From: Verrucomicrobiota bacterium
GTDB lineage: Bacteria; Verrucomicrobiota; Verrucomicrobiia; Chthoniobacterales; UBA10450
Assembly: GCA_003219175.1 (NCBI GenBank)
Contig: QHPU01000044.1
Span: 1 to 64,000, forward strand
Length of the DNA stretch: 64,000 bases
Reading direction: 5' to 3'
Every line of letters begins with the position of its first letter. Positions within the stretch are counted from its first letter, which is position 1. The position numbers and the translations under genes are program-made. The notes under the pieces were generated by a model. It did no database searches. It worked only from the letters and a program-made list of their open reading frames with translations, and was not told where the DNA came from. This document shows, piece by piece, positions 55,016-63,696 of the stretch.

Positions 55016-56911
55016 CTACTCCATGGCTCCGCGTCTCGCCATCATCTGCTCGATTCCTGTAATAACTTCGGCGCTCGTGACCGCAGCCATGCAACGGAAA
55101 TCGAGCGGGCACTCCCGCAAAAAACAGGGACTGCATTCAACATGATGCCGAAAAATCCGATGCCCCTGACCTAGTGGGCCGGTGCGTTGCGGTTCGGTCG
55201 AACCAAAAATCGAAACTGTCGGAACGCGAAGCAAATTGGCCAGGTGCATTGTCCCGGTATCGTTAGTAAGCAGAAGGTCGCAATCGCGCAGTTCATTGAT
55301 TAACTGCTCGAGGGTAGTTTGGCCGATCCGATTCACGCATTTGTCACCCAGCATCGCTGTGATTTTGGCGCCAATAGCGCCATCACCGGCCGTGCCGAAG
55401 AGAACCCAGTGCACTGGGAATCGCGCTGCAATTTCTTGCGCCACTTCTGCGAAATGTGGCCATTGTTTTGCCGGTCCGTATTCCGCGCCAGGGCAAAGCC
55501 CGAATCTAAATTGCTCCCGGCGGTCTGTAACCGAATTGGCGGCGGGAAATTGCGCCCGCACCACCGCCCCCAGCGTGGTGGCGAGCTCGAGATATTTGTA
55601 GGTTTGATGAACGATACCGAGGGGTATGCTCTCGCGCGGAGATTGATTAATCAGCCAGCGCCGCCAGTGCCCCCGCCAGCCTACACGCCGTGGAATACCC
55701 GCCAGAAAAACTTCGAGCGCGCTGCGCAACGAGTTAGGAAAAAGAATTGCCACATCGAATGGCGGCCTTCGACAAAATAATCGTGCCGCCGCGACAACGG
55801 ATTTTGACGGCAATGCGATGACCTCATCGACTTCGGGCACGATTTTCCAGAGCGCCGCTAGTTTTTCCGGAACGGCAATGCTGACATGCGTATCAGGGCG
55901 TCCGCTTTTTATCGCTCTGACCGCCGGCACGCTCATGACGGCGTCGCCCAGCCAATTGCTGCTCCGAATCAAAATCCGGAACGGTTTCAGCTCAATACCG
56001 TCGGGCAGAAAAACACCGCGCTTGTATTTCGCGAGGAGGAAATTTGGCCGTGGCGTTTTCCAGCGATTGTGCACCCAGAACCAATCTTCCGGTACGCGCC
56101 GGACTTGTTCTTCCACAATTTCATTACCGCGCGCCGTCAACTTCTCAATCGATTCGCCCGCGCCTTCGATTGGCGGTCCGGCAATTGCGCGCCAGCGCGC
56201 AAAACCGTCGGTATGAACGGCGAACCCGATTAATGCCGCCTGCGTTCGGCGTGCCAGCAGCGCCGGCAATGGTGTTGTCGAAGCCAGCTTGCAAAAAAAG
56301 GGTGTCCACAGGCCGCCGTCTCCTGCATGCTGATCCATCAGAATCCCGATGCCACCGCCACTGCGCAACAGTTCAATCGCTTTGGCGAACCCTTCGCTGC
56401 GCTCAAAAACCTCAAGACCGAATCGGCTGCGCACTTCGCGAACATGGCGATCGATATGTGGATTGCGGATGCGTTGATAAATCGTGGCGGTGCGGTGACC
56501 GCGGAGGAAATACGGGAACAATCGAGTGCAAAACTCCCAGGAACCGATGTGGCTTAAAAACAACACGACCGGCTGCTTTTTCCGGAAACAATTTTCGATG
56601 TGCTCGAGATTCTCGATTTGCACCCGCCGCAGAATTTTTTCGGTCGGCATTTGGGGGAACTTCACGCTGCAAAGCAGGTTCGCGCCCAACTGTTGAAAAT
56701 GGCGACGTACGATCCACCGCATCTGTTTTTCCGACAGTTCGCCGGCGAAGGCGATTCGCACATTGCACAGAGCAAGTTTTCGATATTGTGGTAGGACTAA
56801 CCAGGCAATGAGGCCGCCGATCTGTCCGATCGCGAATACAAGAGGGAGCGGTAGCAGTCCGAACAACCCTGTCCCGATGCGATAAAGCAGATAAACAGCG
56901 TAATCGACCAT
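55016..56911 (-). CDS. Fused lipid A acyltransferase (LpxL-like) and family 9 glycosyltransferase
   Basis: A 631-aa two-domain protein. Residues 1-300 form an LpxL/HtrB lauroyltransferase-type domain with an N-terminal membrane helix, the catalytic HIGSWE motif (H121-E126, HxxxxE) and DQHAGDGGLWTPFF. Residues about 310-630 form a GT9 heptosyltransferase (WaaF-like): RILIRSSNWLGDAVMSVPAV, GLCPGAEYGPAKQWP and LLTNDTGTMHLANLLRVPTV. The fusion suggests sequential late steps of lipid A acylation and core heptose addition by one polypeptide at the inner membrane. Both halves look complete. The family is recognised; the exact acceptor sugars are inferred. Confidence 0.88.
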   Translation of the reverse strand: MVDYAVYLLYRIGTGLFGLLPLPLVFAIGQIGGLIAWLVLPQYRKLALCNVRIAFAGELSEKQMRWIVRRHFQQLGANLLCSVKFPQMPTEKILRRVQIENLEHIENCFRKKQPVVLFLSHIGSWEFCTRLFPYFLRGHRTATIYQRIRNPHIDRHVREVRSRFGLEVFERSEGFAKAIELLRSGGGIGILMDQHAGDGGLWTPFFCKLASTTPLPALLARRTQAALIGFAVHTDGFARWRAIAGPPIEGAGESIEKLTARGNEIVEEQVRRVPEDWFWVHNRWKTPRPNFLLAKYKRGVFLPDGIELKPFRILIRSSNWLGDAVMSVPAVRAIKSGRPDTHVSIAVPEKLAALWKIVPEVDEVIALPSKSVVAAARLFCRRPPFDVAILFPNSLRSALEVFLAGIPRRVGWRGHWRRWLINQSPRESIPLGIVHQTYKYLELATTLGAVVRAQFPAANSVTDRREQFRFGLCPGAEYGPAKQWPHFAEVAQEIAARFPVHWVLFGTAGDGAIGAKITAMLGDKCVNRIGQTTLEQLINELRDCDLLLTNDTGTMHLANLLRVPTVSIFGSTEPQRTGPLGQGHRIFRHHVECSPCFLRECPLDFRCMAAVTSAEVITGIEQMMARRGAME

Positions 56912-57035
56912 TGATTCGTGCCTACGTTTGCCTGTTCACAGCAGCAATCAATATTCGTTCTCGTTAGTTCCGGAGCTTTGGACCGGAGCCCGTTCAGGAG
57001 CGGGGCCGATCCCTCGCCAGCTCAGAAACGAACTA

Positions 57036-57121
57036 GACAGGATTAACAGGACTGGCAGGATTGGATTTGAAAAAAGCGACTTCTCCTCTGTAATCCTGTA
57101 ATGAATCATGTCCATCCTGTC
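57036..57121. repeat. ACAGGATT-type inverted repeat
   Basis: GACAGGATTAACAGGACTGG and CAGGATTGG on the left are mirrored by TAATCCTGTAATGAATCATG and TCCATCCTGTC on the right. This ACAGGAT-unit element is upstream of the cupin gene start (57134) and may contribute to its leader. Confidence 0.6.
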
Positions 57122-57133
57122 TCTGCCCGATAA

Positions 57134-57856
57134 ATGAAAAAACAAGATCTTTGGCGTGGGTTGCAGCCGACAGCGAAGAGCGCGCTGGGCACCCGCGATT
57201 ATCGGGCGCCGGCGCTGGCAAAACGTCTTGCCGGTGTCGGTGTGGAAGCAGGGCAGATCGTATCCGCAAATCGTCGTTCGCTCGCGGCGGTCTGGATTCC
57301 GGGCGTAGAAATTTTCCCGCGCACCATTTACATGCAGAGGCATCGCGGATTGTTTGGAGAATTTGCCCGGCGCGACGAGGGAGTTTTGGCGAATCTGAAG
57401 TTCTGGCCCCGGCAGTGGGCGACCGCGCGCATGTTCGCCAACACCGCTAAAGGTTTTCACGTCCATCCGCCGTTTATTCCCGAAGGCGAAGACGCTGCGA
57501 AATGGTTGCGGCGACAATTCGCGAAAAAAATCTTGGCTAATTACGAGGCGGAACAGTGGGACGTGATGTTTTTCGTCCAGGGGCGCGTGGAGATGATTTT
57601 GCGCGATGTCCGCGAAGGATTTCGCAGCCGCCTCATGCATTTTTACATCGACGGCGATAATCATCGCAGCCCGAACAATGTGGCGGTCGTGATTCCACCG
57701 GGTGTCGCCCATGCCTTGCGAGTAGAGGGGAGTGAAGACGCCATCATGGTTTACGGCACGAGCACGAACTTTGAGCCGGCGTTTGAAGGCCGGATCGCCA
57801 GCGACGTGGAATCGGCGCTGTTGCCGGAAAGCTGGCGAAGTTTTCTGGCGGAGTAG
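57134..57856 (+). CDS. Cupin protein of the dTDP-dehydrorhamnose epimerase (RmlC-like) family
   Basis: A 240-aa cupin. GFHVHPPFIPEG holds the histidine pair typical of RmlC-like catalytic sites, VMFFVQGRVEMILRDVREG is the first cupin motif and VVIPPGVAHALRVEG the second. The N-terminal ~95 residues are an extension of unknown role (RMFANTAKG precedes the barrel). A dTDP-sugar epimerase activity is possible but needs the neighbouring rfb genes, which are absent here. The methyltransferase gene starts directly after the stop codon (TAG-GTG). Confidence 0.75.
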   Translation: MKKQDLWRGLQPTAKSALGTRDYRAPALAKRLAGVGVEAGQIVSANRRSLAAVWIPGVEIFPRTIYMQRHRGLFGEFARRDEGVLANLKFWPRQWATARMFANTAKGFHVHPPFIPEGEDAAKWLRRQFAKKILANYEAEQWDVMFFVQGRVEMILRDVREGFRSRLMHFYIDGDNHRSPNNVAVVIPPGVAHALRVEGSEDAIMVYGTSTNFEPAFEGRIASDVESALLPESWRSFLAE

Positions 57857-58543
57857 GTGAAGCGAAAGTTCGATCCGGCGGTGCCGGAATTGATGGACCG
57901 GCCGCAGCCGCTAACGCGGGAACTAGAACGCGATCTTGCCAACATTCGCTCACTTAATCGGTGGTTTGGCAGCTATCGGCAGGTGCGACATTTTTTGGTC
58001 CGTTGGCTGCAGCCGAACGACAAAGCACGAATTCTAGATGTTTCCACCGGATCGGGCGATATCCCTCGCCTGATTGTTGATTTTGCGCGAGGCGGAAATG
58101 TTTCGGTTCAGATCGACGCCATCGATCAACAAGCCGCGACCATCGAAATCGCCCGACGCCTCAGCAACGATTATCCCGAAATCGAATTTTTCTGCGCAAA
58201 CTTGTTCGCATGGAAGCCGTCAGAACCTTACGACATCGTCCTTTGTTCGCTCACCCTTCACCATTTCAGCGAAGATGACGCTGTTCGTGTCCTGCAAAAA
58301 TGCCGCGAGTTTACCCGTGAACACGTCTTGGTCGCCGACTTGCGGAGATCGCTCTGGCTGACGTTTGGGGTTTATCTGGTGACGACAACAATCTATCACG
58401 AGGCGATGACGAAAACCGATGCGCGCCTTTCCGCGGCGCGCGCCTTCAGTTTTGCTGAAGTGCGCGAGCTGGCTCGTCGCGCCGGCTGGAAGAATTTCGG
58501 ACACCGAAAATTCCCCGTCGGGCGCCAGGTAATCTGGTTGTAA
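57857..58543 (+). CDS. SAM-dependent class I methyltransferase
   Basis: A 228-aa methyltransferase with GTG start immediately after the cupin stop. The SAM-binding motif I is ILDVSTGSGDIPRLIVDFA (V/LDxGxGxG variant with S), motif II YDIVLCSLTLHHFSEDDAV. The fold resembles small-molecule or quinone/lipid methyltransferases. The translational coupling with the cupin protein suggests they modify the same molecule. Confidence 0.83.
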   Translation: MKRKFDPAVPELMDRPQPLTRELERDLANIRSLNRWFGSYRQVRHFLVRWLQPNDKARILDVSTGSGDIPRLIVDFARGGNVSVQIDAIDQQAATIEIARRLSNDYPEIEFFCANLFAWKPSEPYDIVLCSLTLHHFSEDDAVRVLQKCREFTREHVLVADLRRSLWLTFGVYLVTTTIYHEAMTKTDARLSAARAFSFAEVRELARRAGWKNFGHRKFPVGRQVIWL

Positions 58544-58633
58544 TCTGAAAATGGCTGATCAACTGCCGGCTTAGATAGTCGGCAGGTCCGACTGGCGTTG
58601 GTAAACAGTCGCTACTTGGTAAGGTGTTGGCGG

Positions 58634-59470
58634 ATGAGAGTTATCGAAGCGACGGAAGCCGCGCAGACGCATGTACGGGAGAGAGACACTAAGTCTGTCC
58701 TCGTGCCGACGATGGGAGCTTTGCATCGCGGGCATCTCAAGCTCATTCACGTTGCGCGGGAGCATGCTGGAAAGGATGGGGAAGTCGCGGTCAGCATTTT
58801 TGTCAATCCGTTGCAATTCGAGCCGGGTTCGGATTTCGAAAAGTATCCGCGCCCGGAAGCGGCCGACGAAAAACTCTGTGAAGAAGCAGGCGTGAATCTG
58901 CTATTTCGCCCACGCGACATGTATTTTGATGATCGCTCGGTCTACATCGAAGAAACGTCACTCTCTTCTGGTCTTTGCGGCGCGATGCGCCCGGGGCATT
59001 TCCGCGGCGTCTGCACCGTGGTGGCGAAACTATTTAATTTACTCACGCCTGATGCAGCGGTGTTCGGAGAAAAAGATTACCAGCAACTGGCGGTCATTCG
59101 CCGGATGGTGCGGGACCTGAATTTTCCGATCGAGATCATTGGTGTGCCGACAGTGCGCGAAGCGGATGGGCTGGCGTTGAGTTCGCGTAACCAATATCTG
59201 AATGCGGATGAGCGGACGCAGGCAACGGTGCTTTATCGTGCGATGACTCGAGTGAAGGAGCTGGCGGATGGGGGACAAAAGTCGGTGCGAGAATTGATCG
59301 ATGCGGCGAAAGGCGTAATTGCGTCTGCGAAAAGCGCACGCGTTGATTACGTCGCCATTGTCGATGCGGTTAATTTGCACTCTCTGGAAACGTTGCGGCC
59401 AAACGCAGTCATCGCGCTGGCGGTTTTCATCGGCAAAACGCGATTGATTGATAACCTGCGACTGACGTGA
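58634..59470 (+). CDS. panC: Pantothenate synthetase
   Basis: A 278-aa pantoate-beta-alanine ligase from ATG 58634 (MRVIEATEAAQTHV); the track start adds 12 residues. LVPTMGALHRGHLKLIHVA (HIGH-like), SIFVNPLQFEPGSDFEKYPR, MRPGHFRGVCTVVAKLFN, FGEKDYQQLAVIRRMV and ALSSRNQYL are the family signatures, all intact. It makes pantothenate for CoA. Its stop overlaps nadB by 4 bp. Confidence 0.95.
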   Translation: MRVIEATEAAQTHVRERDTKSVLVPTMGALHRGHLKLIHVAREHAGKDGEVAVSIFVNPLQFEPGSDFEKYPRPEAADEKLCEEAGVNLLFRPRDMYFDDRSVYIEETSLSSGLCGAMRPGHFRGVCTVVAKLFNLLTPDAAVFGEKDYQQLAVIRRMVRDLNFPIEIIGVPTVREADGLALSSRNQYLNADERTQATVLYRAMTRVKELADGGQKSVRELIDAAKGVIASAKSARVDYVAIVDAVNLHSLETLRPNAVIALAVFIGKTRLIDNLRLT

Positions 59471-61062
59471 AGGAGTTCGATTTCGTGGTGGTCGGGAGCG
59501 GGATCGCGGGCTTGAGCTTTGCCTTAAAAGCGGCGCAGCACGGGTCGGTGGCAGTGATCACGAAACGCAAAGGGGCCGACAGCAATACAGCATGGGCGCA
59601 GGGAGGGATCGCCTGTGTCACGAGCGATGAAGATTCATTTGAATTGCATGTACGCGACACGCTCGAAGCCGGTGCCGGACTGTGCGACGAAAAAGTCGTC
59701 CGTACGATCGTGACGGAAGGGCCGGAAGCGATCCACGAGCTGATCGACGTCGGCGTGCATTTCGATGAACGCAATGTGTCCGGTCATCGCGAGCTCGACC
59801 TTGGCCGCGAGGGCGGACACTCAAAGCGGCGAGTGTTGCATGTGCAGGACGTGACCGGGCGCGAGATCGAAAACAAGCTTCTGGCCGCACTGGGCCGATC
59901 GTCCCAAGTACAGTTGCTGGAAAATCACACTGCGATCGATTTGATCACGGCTGCGAAACTGGGATTCGCGACGGAAGATCGTTGTCTTGGTCTCTACTCA
60001 CTCGAGGAAAAAACCGGCAATGTCGAGACGATCCGAAGCGATCGCGTCGTGCTGGCTACCGGCGGATGCGGGAAGGTTTATGTCTATACCACCAACCCCG
60101 CGGTCGCGACTGGCGACGGGGTAGCGATGGCATGGCGCGCCGGTGTTGCCATCGCAAACATGGAGTTCGTGCAGTTCCATCCGACTTGCCTCTTTCATCC
60201 CGAGGAGCGTTCATTTCTGATTTCCGAAGCCGTCCGTGGCGAAGGCGGGACTTTGCGGGACAACCGTGGTGGGGATTTCATGCGGCGATATCACCCGCGC
60301 GGTTCGCTGGCTCCGCGCGATGTGGTGGCGCGTGCGATTGACGCTGAGATCAAGCGCAGCGGCGCACAATGCGTTTACCTCGATATCACGCACCAGCCCC
60401 AAGCGTTTTTGCGGGAACGGTTCCCGCACATTTTCGAGACTTGTTTGCAACTCGGAATCGACATGAGCCGGCAGCCCATTCCAGTGGTGCCGGCGGCGCA
60501 TTACCAATGTGGCGGAATTAGAACCGATGTTAACGGCGCTAGCAGTCTGCGCGGTTTGTTTGCCATCGGCGAAGTGGGCTGCACCGGCTTACATGGGGCG
60601 AATCGGCTGGCCAGCAATTCGTTGCTCGAAGGTGTGGTGGTAGCGCGCCGCGCTGTCGAGGCGATGGTACGCGAGTTTCCGCGGGAGCAAGACCATAAAA
60701 TCGCGCTGCCGGAATGGGTCGCGGGCGATGTCCAGGATGTGGACGAGCTGGTCGTGATCTATCACAACTGGGATGAGATCCGCCGCCTGATGTGGGATTA
60801 CGTTGGAGTCGTCCGTACGGACAAACGCCTGCAGCGCGCGGCCTCGCGTCTACGTAATCTTCAGAGAGAAATCCGGGAGTTTTACTGGAATTTCAAGGTG
60901 TCAGTCGATCTGCTGGAACTGCGAAATCTGGCCACAGTAGCGGCCCTGATTGTCGATAGCGCGCTTTTGCGAAAGGAGAGTAGAGGGCTGCACTATACCC
61001 TGGATTACCCGGAAACCGATGAGGTTCATTTCCGGCATGATACCGTGCTTTCGCGTGGTTAA
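59467..61062 (+). CDS. nadB: L-aspartate oxidase
   Basis: A 531-aa flavoenzyme making iminoaspartate, the first step of NAD biosynthesis. The FAD-binding start VVVGSGIAGLSFAL, NTAWAQGGIACV, the succinate-dehydrogenase-like catalytic HPTCLFHPEERSFLISEAVRGEGG, and GANRLASNSLLEGVVVA are present, with a helical C-terminal domain. The GTG start overlaps the panC stop (GTGA), so cofactor synthesis genes are coupled. NadA and NadC are not in the window. Confidence 0.95.
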   Translation: MKEFDFVVVGSGIAGLSFALKAAQHGSVAVITKRKGADSNTAWAQGGIACVTSDEDSFELHVRDTLEAGAGLCDEKVVRTIVTEGPEAIHELIDVGVHFDERNVSGHRELDLGREGGHSKRRVLHVQDVTGREIENKLLAALGRSSQVQLLENHTAIDLITAAKLGFATEDRCLGLYSLEEKTGNVETIRSDRVVLATGGCGKVYVYTTNPAVATGDGVAMAWRAGVAIANMEFVQFHPTCLFHPEERSFLISEAVRGEGGTLRDNRGGDFMRRYHPRGSLAPRDVVARAIDAEIKRSGAQCVYLDITHQPQAFLRERFPHIFETCLQLGIDMSRQPIPVVPAAHYQCGGIRTDVNGASSLRGLFAIGEVGCTGLHGANRLASNSLLEGVVVARRAVEAMVREFPREQDHKIALPEWVAGDVQDVDELVVIYHNWDEIRRLMWDYVGVVRTDKRLQRAASRLRNLQREIREFYWNFKVSVDLLELRNLATVAALIVDSALLRKESRGLHYTLDYPETDEVHFRHDTVLSRG

Positions 61063-61176
61063 TACTTGGAACAGTTGCTGCTGCAATTGTAAGTAGCCCG
61101 CTGGGAAAGGGTTCCTAAAAAGGAGGAAAACCCCTTGCCTGGCGGCAGGTTTTCGGATAGAAGAGGCCACCCGCTA

Positions 61177-62004
61177 ATGAGAATAGGATTCACCCCCCTC
61201 GCTCTAGCGCTCCTCGGGATGGGGGCCGCCGTTATGGCCCAATCGCCCTATGAGAGCGCGGCGGATTTCGCCAAATACGCCCGCAAATTGCGTGACCAGG
61301 CGCTGCTGAAAGTCGAGCCCCAAGTCTTTGTGCCGACCGCGTCGCGCACCAACACCGCTACCCGCTATCCGTGGAAGACGAATATTGTGACGACGGTGTT
61401 TTGGGTGGGTGAACAGGCTGGCGGAAACAATCCGGTGCCGAATTACAAGAGCGCCTGGGACGCGAACTGGACCTCAAATTATGGTGGCTTTGATAGCCCC
61501 GACGCCTCTGCGCGCCGGAACTACATACCGGCCTCATTTGTGCCGCGGCAGAATCCGTTCTACTGCGCTCTGCCCTATAACGACGTGACGCACGGCCAAT
61601 TCAAGCCGGAAGCGCCGCTGGTCATTCCGTGGTTCAGGACCGCTTATACCGAGCCGGGCCATTCTATTTGCAAGGATCACTGGATCGCCATCCGCAAGGG
61701 CAGCCGCGTGTGCTATGCGCAATGGGAAGACTGCGGGCCGTTCCGGACCGACCATTTCCAATATGTTTTCCAGAATGAACGCCCAAAGCCTAATTTGAAT
61801 CACGGAGCCGGCCTCGATGTCTCTCCGGCTGTGCGCGATTATCTCGGCCTCGGCCCGACCGATGTGACCGACTGGCAATTTGTCGAAGTGCGGGATATTC
61901 CGCCCGGTCCATGGCGCACCTATGGCGATAACAATCATTTCGTGATCGCCAAGCGCCAGGCTGAAGCGCGGCTTGTTCAGCAGACCAACGGGAGCTCGCG
62001 GTAG
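61177..62004 (+). CDS. Secreted protein with possible double-psi barrel
   Basis: A 275-aa protein from ATG 61177 with a signal peptide (LALALLGMGAAVMAQ). The first part is rich in Trp/Tyr/Asn (FWVGEQAGGNNPVPNY; DANWTSNYGGFDSPDASARR). Later, CYAQWEDCGPFRTDHF and GAGLDVSPAVRDYLGL resemble the D-x-G-P-F and L-D-L-S-x-A-A-x-x-L patterns of double-psi beta-barrel proteins such as RlpA. Four cysteines may form disulfides. The role, perhaps cell-wall binding, is inference. Confidence 0.6.
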   Translation: MRIGFTPLALALLGMGAAVMAQSPYESAADFAKYARKLRDQALLKVEPQVFVPTASRTNTATRYPWKTNIVTTVFWVGEQAGGNNPVPNYKSAWDANWTSNYGGFDSPDASARRNYIPASFVPRQNPFYCALPYNDVTHGQFKPEAPLVIPWFRTAYTEPGHSICKDHWIAIRKGSRVCYAQWEDCGPFRTDHFQYVFQNERPKPNLNHGAGLDVSPAVRDYLGLGPTDVTDWQFVEVRDIPPGPWRTYGDNNHFVIAKRQAEARLVQQTNGSSR

Positions 62005-62018
62005 ATTCCCGCCGAGCG

Positions 62019-62062
62019 GGCGTTTCCGGAGAGACATGTTTCCGCATGTCCAGCGGAAGCGC
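62019..62062. repeat. Nested palindrome in a convergent gap
   Basis: GACATGTTTCCGCATGTC is a hairpin, enclosed by GCGTTTCCGG and AGCGGAAGCGC. It fills the 67-bp gap between a secreted-protein gene and the dynamin pseudogene and could end transcription from both sides. Confidence 0.55.
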
Positions 62063-62071
62063 GTCCTCCCG

Positions 62072-63686
62072 TTACTCTGCGCTACTTCCCATCACGCGCG
62101 GGCGCAGTTTTTCGAAGGTTGAGTCGAGCTCGTCAACGCGTTCGACCAATTGCTGGTAATGTGCGCGCTGTGCCGTGCAGAAAGCGGTGAGGGGTTGGAT
62201 AGCGGCGTTGATTTCGCCGTAGAACAAATCGATCGCGTGCGAGATCTGATTCTCGATCGCGGCCACGAGTTCAGTCCGTGTCGCGTCCATTTGTTGGGCG
62301 TAAACACGCAGAATTTTCCCGCGCTGCCGTCTTGCCAGAAACGTTCCAATAATCGCGGCGGAAGCCGCCAGCACACCGGTGACATCTGCGACGGCCGCGC
62401 TACTCATCGCTGCGACCAGTGCTACCAGACCACCCGCTGCCGCTACGCCCGCCGGAATCCGGAGCCGATCCGACGTTTCCCGAAATATTGTTCCCATTTG
62501 TTCTGCAATGACATCTCCGCCACTTCGCTCGGCCAGGGCCAGCTGAATCGATTGCAACAACTCCCGCCGTTGTCGGGCAAAATCTGGCGGGGTGCGCGGC
62601 GCCTGCGTTTTCACTCCGCCGCCAAAATGCGTTTCGATCATGTCCTGCAGTTGTGGCCAGATGCCCCGCAAATCGGTTTCAAGCAGCTGGATAGCGTTTT
62701 CGATTTGGGGCTGGACCACCTCTCGAAGCTTCGTTTCCATTTCGTCCTGCAAATCACGCCGCCAATAATCGCGTCGCCAGATCATATTCACCGTGGTCCA
62801 GAACGTCAGTTTGTTCTCGAGGAAACGCATTCCTTGGGCCGCGCAATCGCGACAAGCCTGGTCGATGCCGCGCACAAAACCGTGGACCTGCCGCAGCGTT
62901 TGCTCTTTCCGTGCTTGCAGAGAATGGATCAGACGCTCGACGCGTTCTTCGTCCTGATTGATAACGCGAAAAGCTTCGCGCACTTCTGCTGCGATCTCGT
63001 GCAAAACAACCTGCGCGGTTTGCCAGGCCGAACGCAACTTGAGCGCATGCGCACTCGCGTCTGCCATGATCAAATCGATGTGCTCCTCCAAAGGAGCAAT
63101 TTCACTCTTTTCCTCAAGGCTGGCAGCGTTCGGCGCACCCGTGCGCGCGAGTAACGCCTGACGCGCGGAAACCGCAAAGATAGGTGGTATGGTTCCGAGC
63201 TTTTGCAGTGCGGTATCCTGTAGATGACGGCGAATCACCGCGATCTCCCCCGCCTCGCGCAAATCAGCCTGTTGTAAAACAAAAACGATATTTTTCAACC
63301 AACGCTTTTGCACGAAGGCGAGAAAATCCCACGCCGATTGCGTCCAGGGATTGATCACAGAAAAAACAAAGAGCACGAGATCGGCACGCGGGACGAATTC
63401 CTCGGTGATGCGCTGGTGTTCCGCGACCATGGTATTGGTGCCGGGAGTATCGACGACGTTGAAGTTGCGCAGGAAATCGATCGGCAGAAAACGCTCGATG
63501 AGTTGGGGTGAGACGTCGACCGTCTTTTCCACCTCGCCATGGCGAAAAATGCCGGATATCGGTAAGTAGGGCATGCAGTGTCTCCAATGAGGCGGAGTTG
63601 CGTTGCAAGTCGGCCCCGAGTCGGAGTAAGCGGATCAGTGCAGTTTCGAGGTTCGTTCGAAGCTGCAAATAATGATCGGCGATCAT
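62072..63686 (-). pseudogene. Dynamin-like GTPase gene with deleted P-loop
   Basis: The track ORF (62072-63574) starts too far in. The true start is ATG 63686 (MIADHYLQLRTNLETALIRL, continuing LHALLTDI), 11 bp after the deacetylase stop. Near 63548-63556 the sequence jumps, with a change of frame, to FRHGEVEKTVDVSPQL. In related dynamin-family proteins the two blocks are separated by about 45-55 residues containing the GxxxxGKS P-loop and Switch I. The rest is complete: DTPGTNTMVAEHQ (G3), LFVFSVINPWTQSAW, then helical stalk and two membrane-inserting segments near VAAAGGLVALVAAMSSAAV. No functional GTPase can be made, although a truncated protein from the internal ATG 63574 could exist. Confidence 0.8.
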
Positions 63687-63696
63687 GCCGGCGAGA

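Noticed and set aside
56948-57712. 254-aa minus-strand ORF over the cupin gene
   Set aside because: Antisense of the cupin motifs HVHPP and IPPGVAHAL; the plus-strand protein is clearly real.
62150-63154. 334-aa plus-strand ORF antisense to the dynamin-like gene
   Set aside because: Shadow ORF; no recognisable domain and overlaps well-conserved minus-strand coding.
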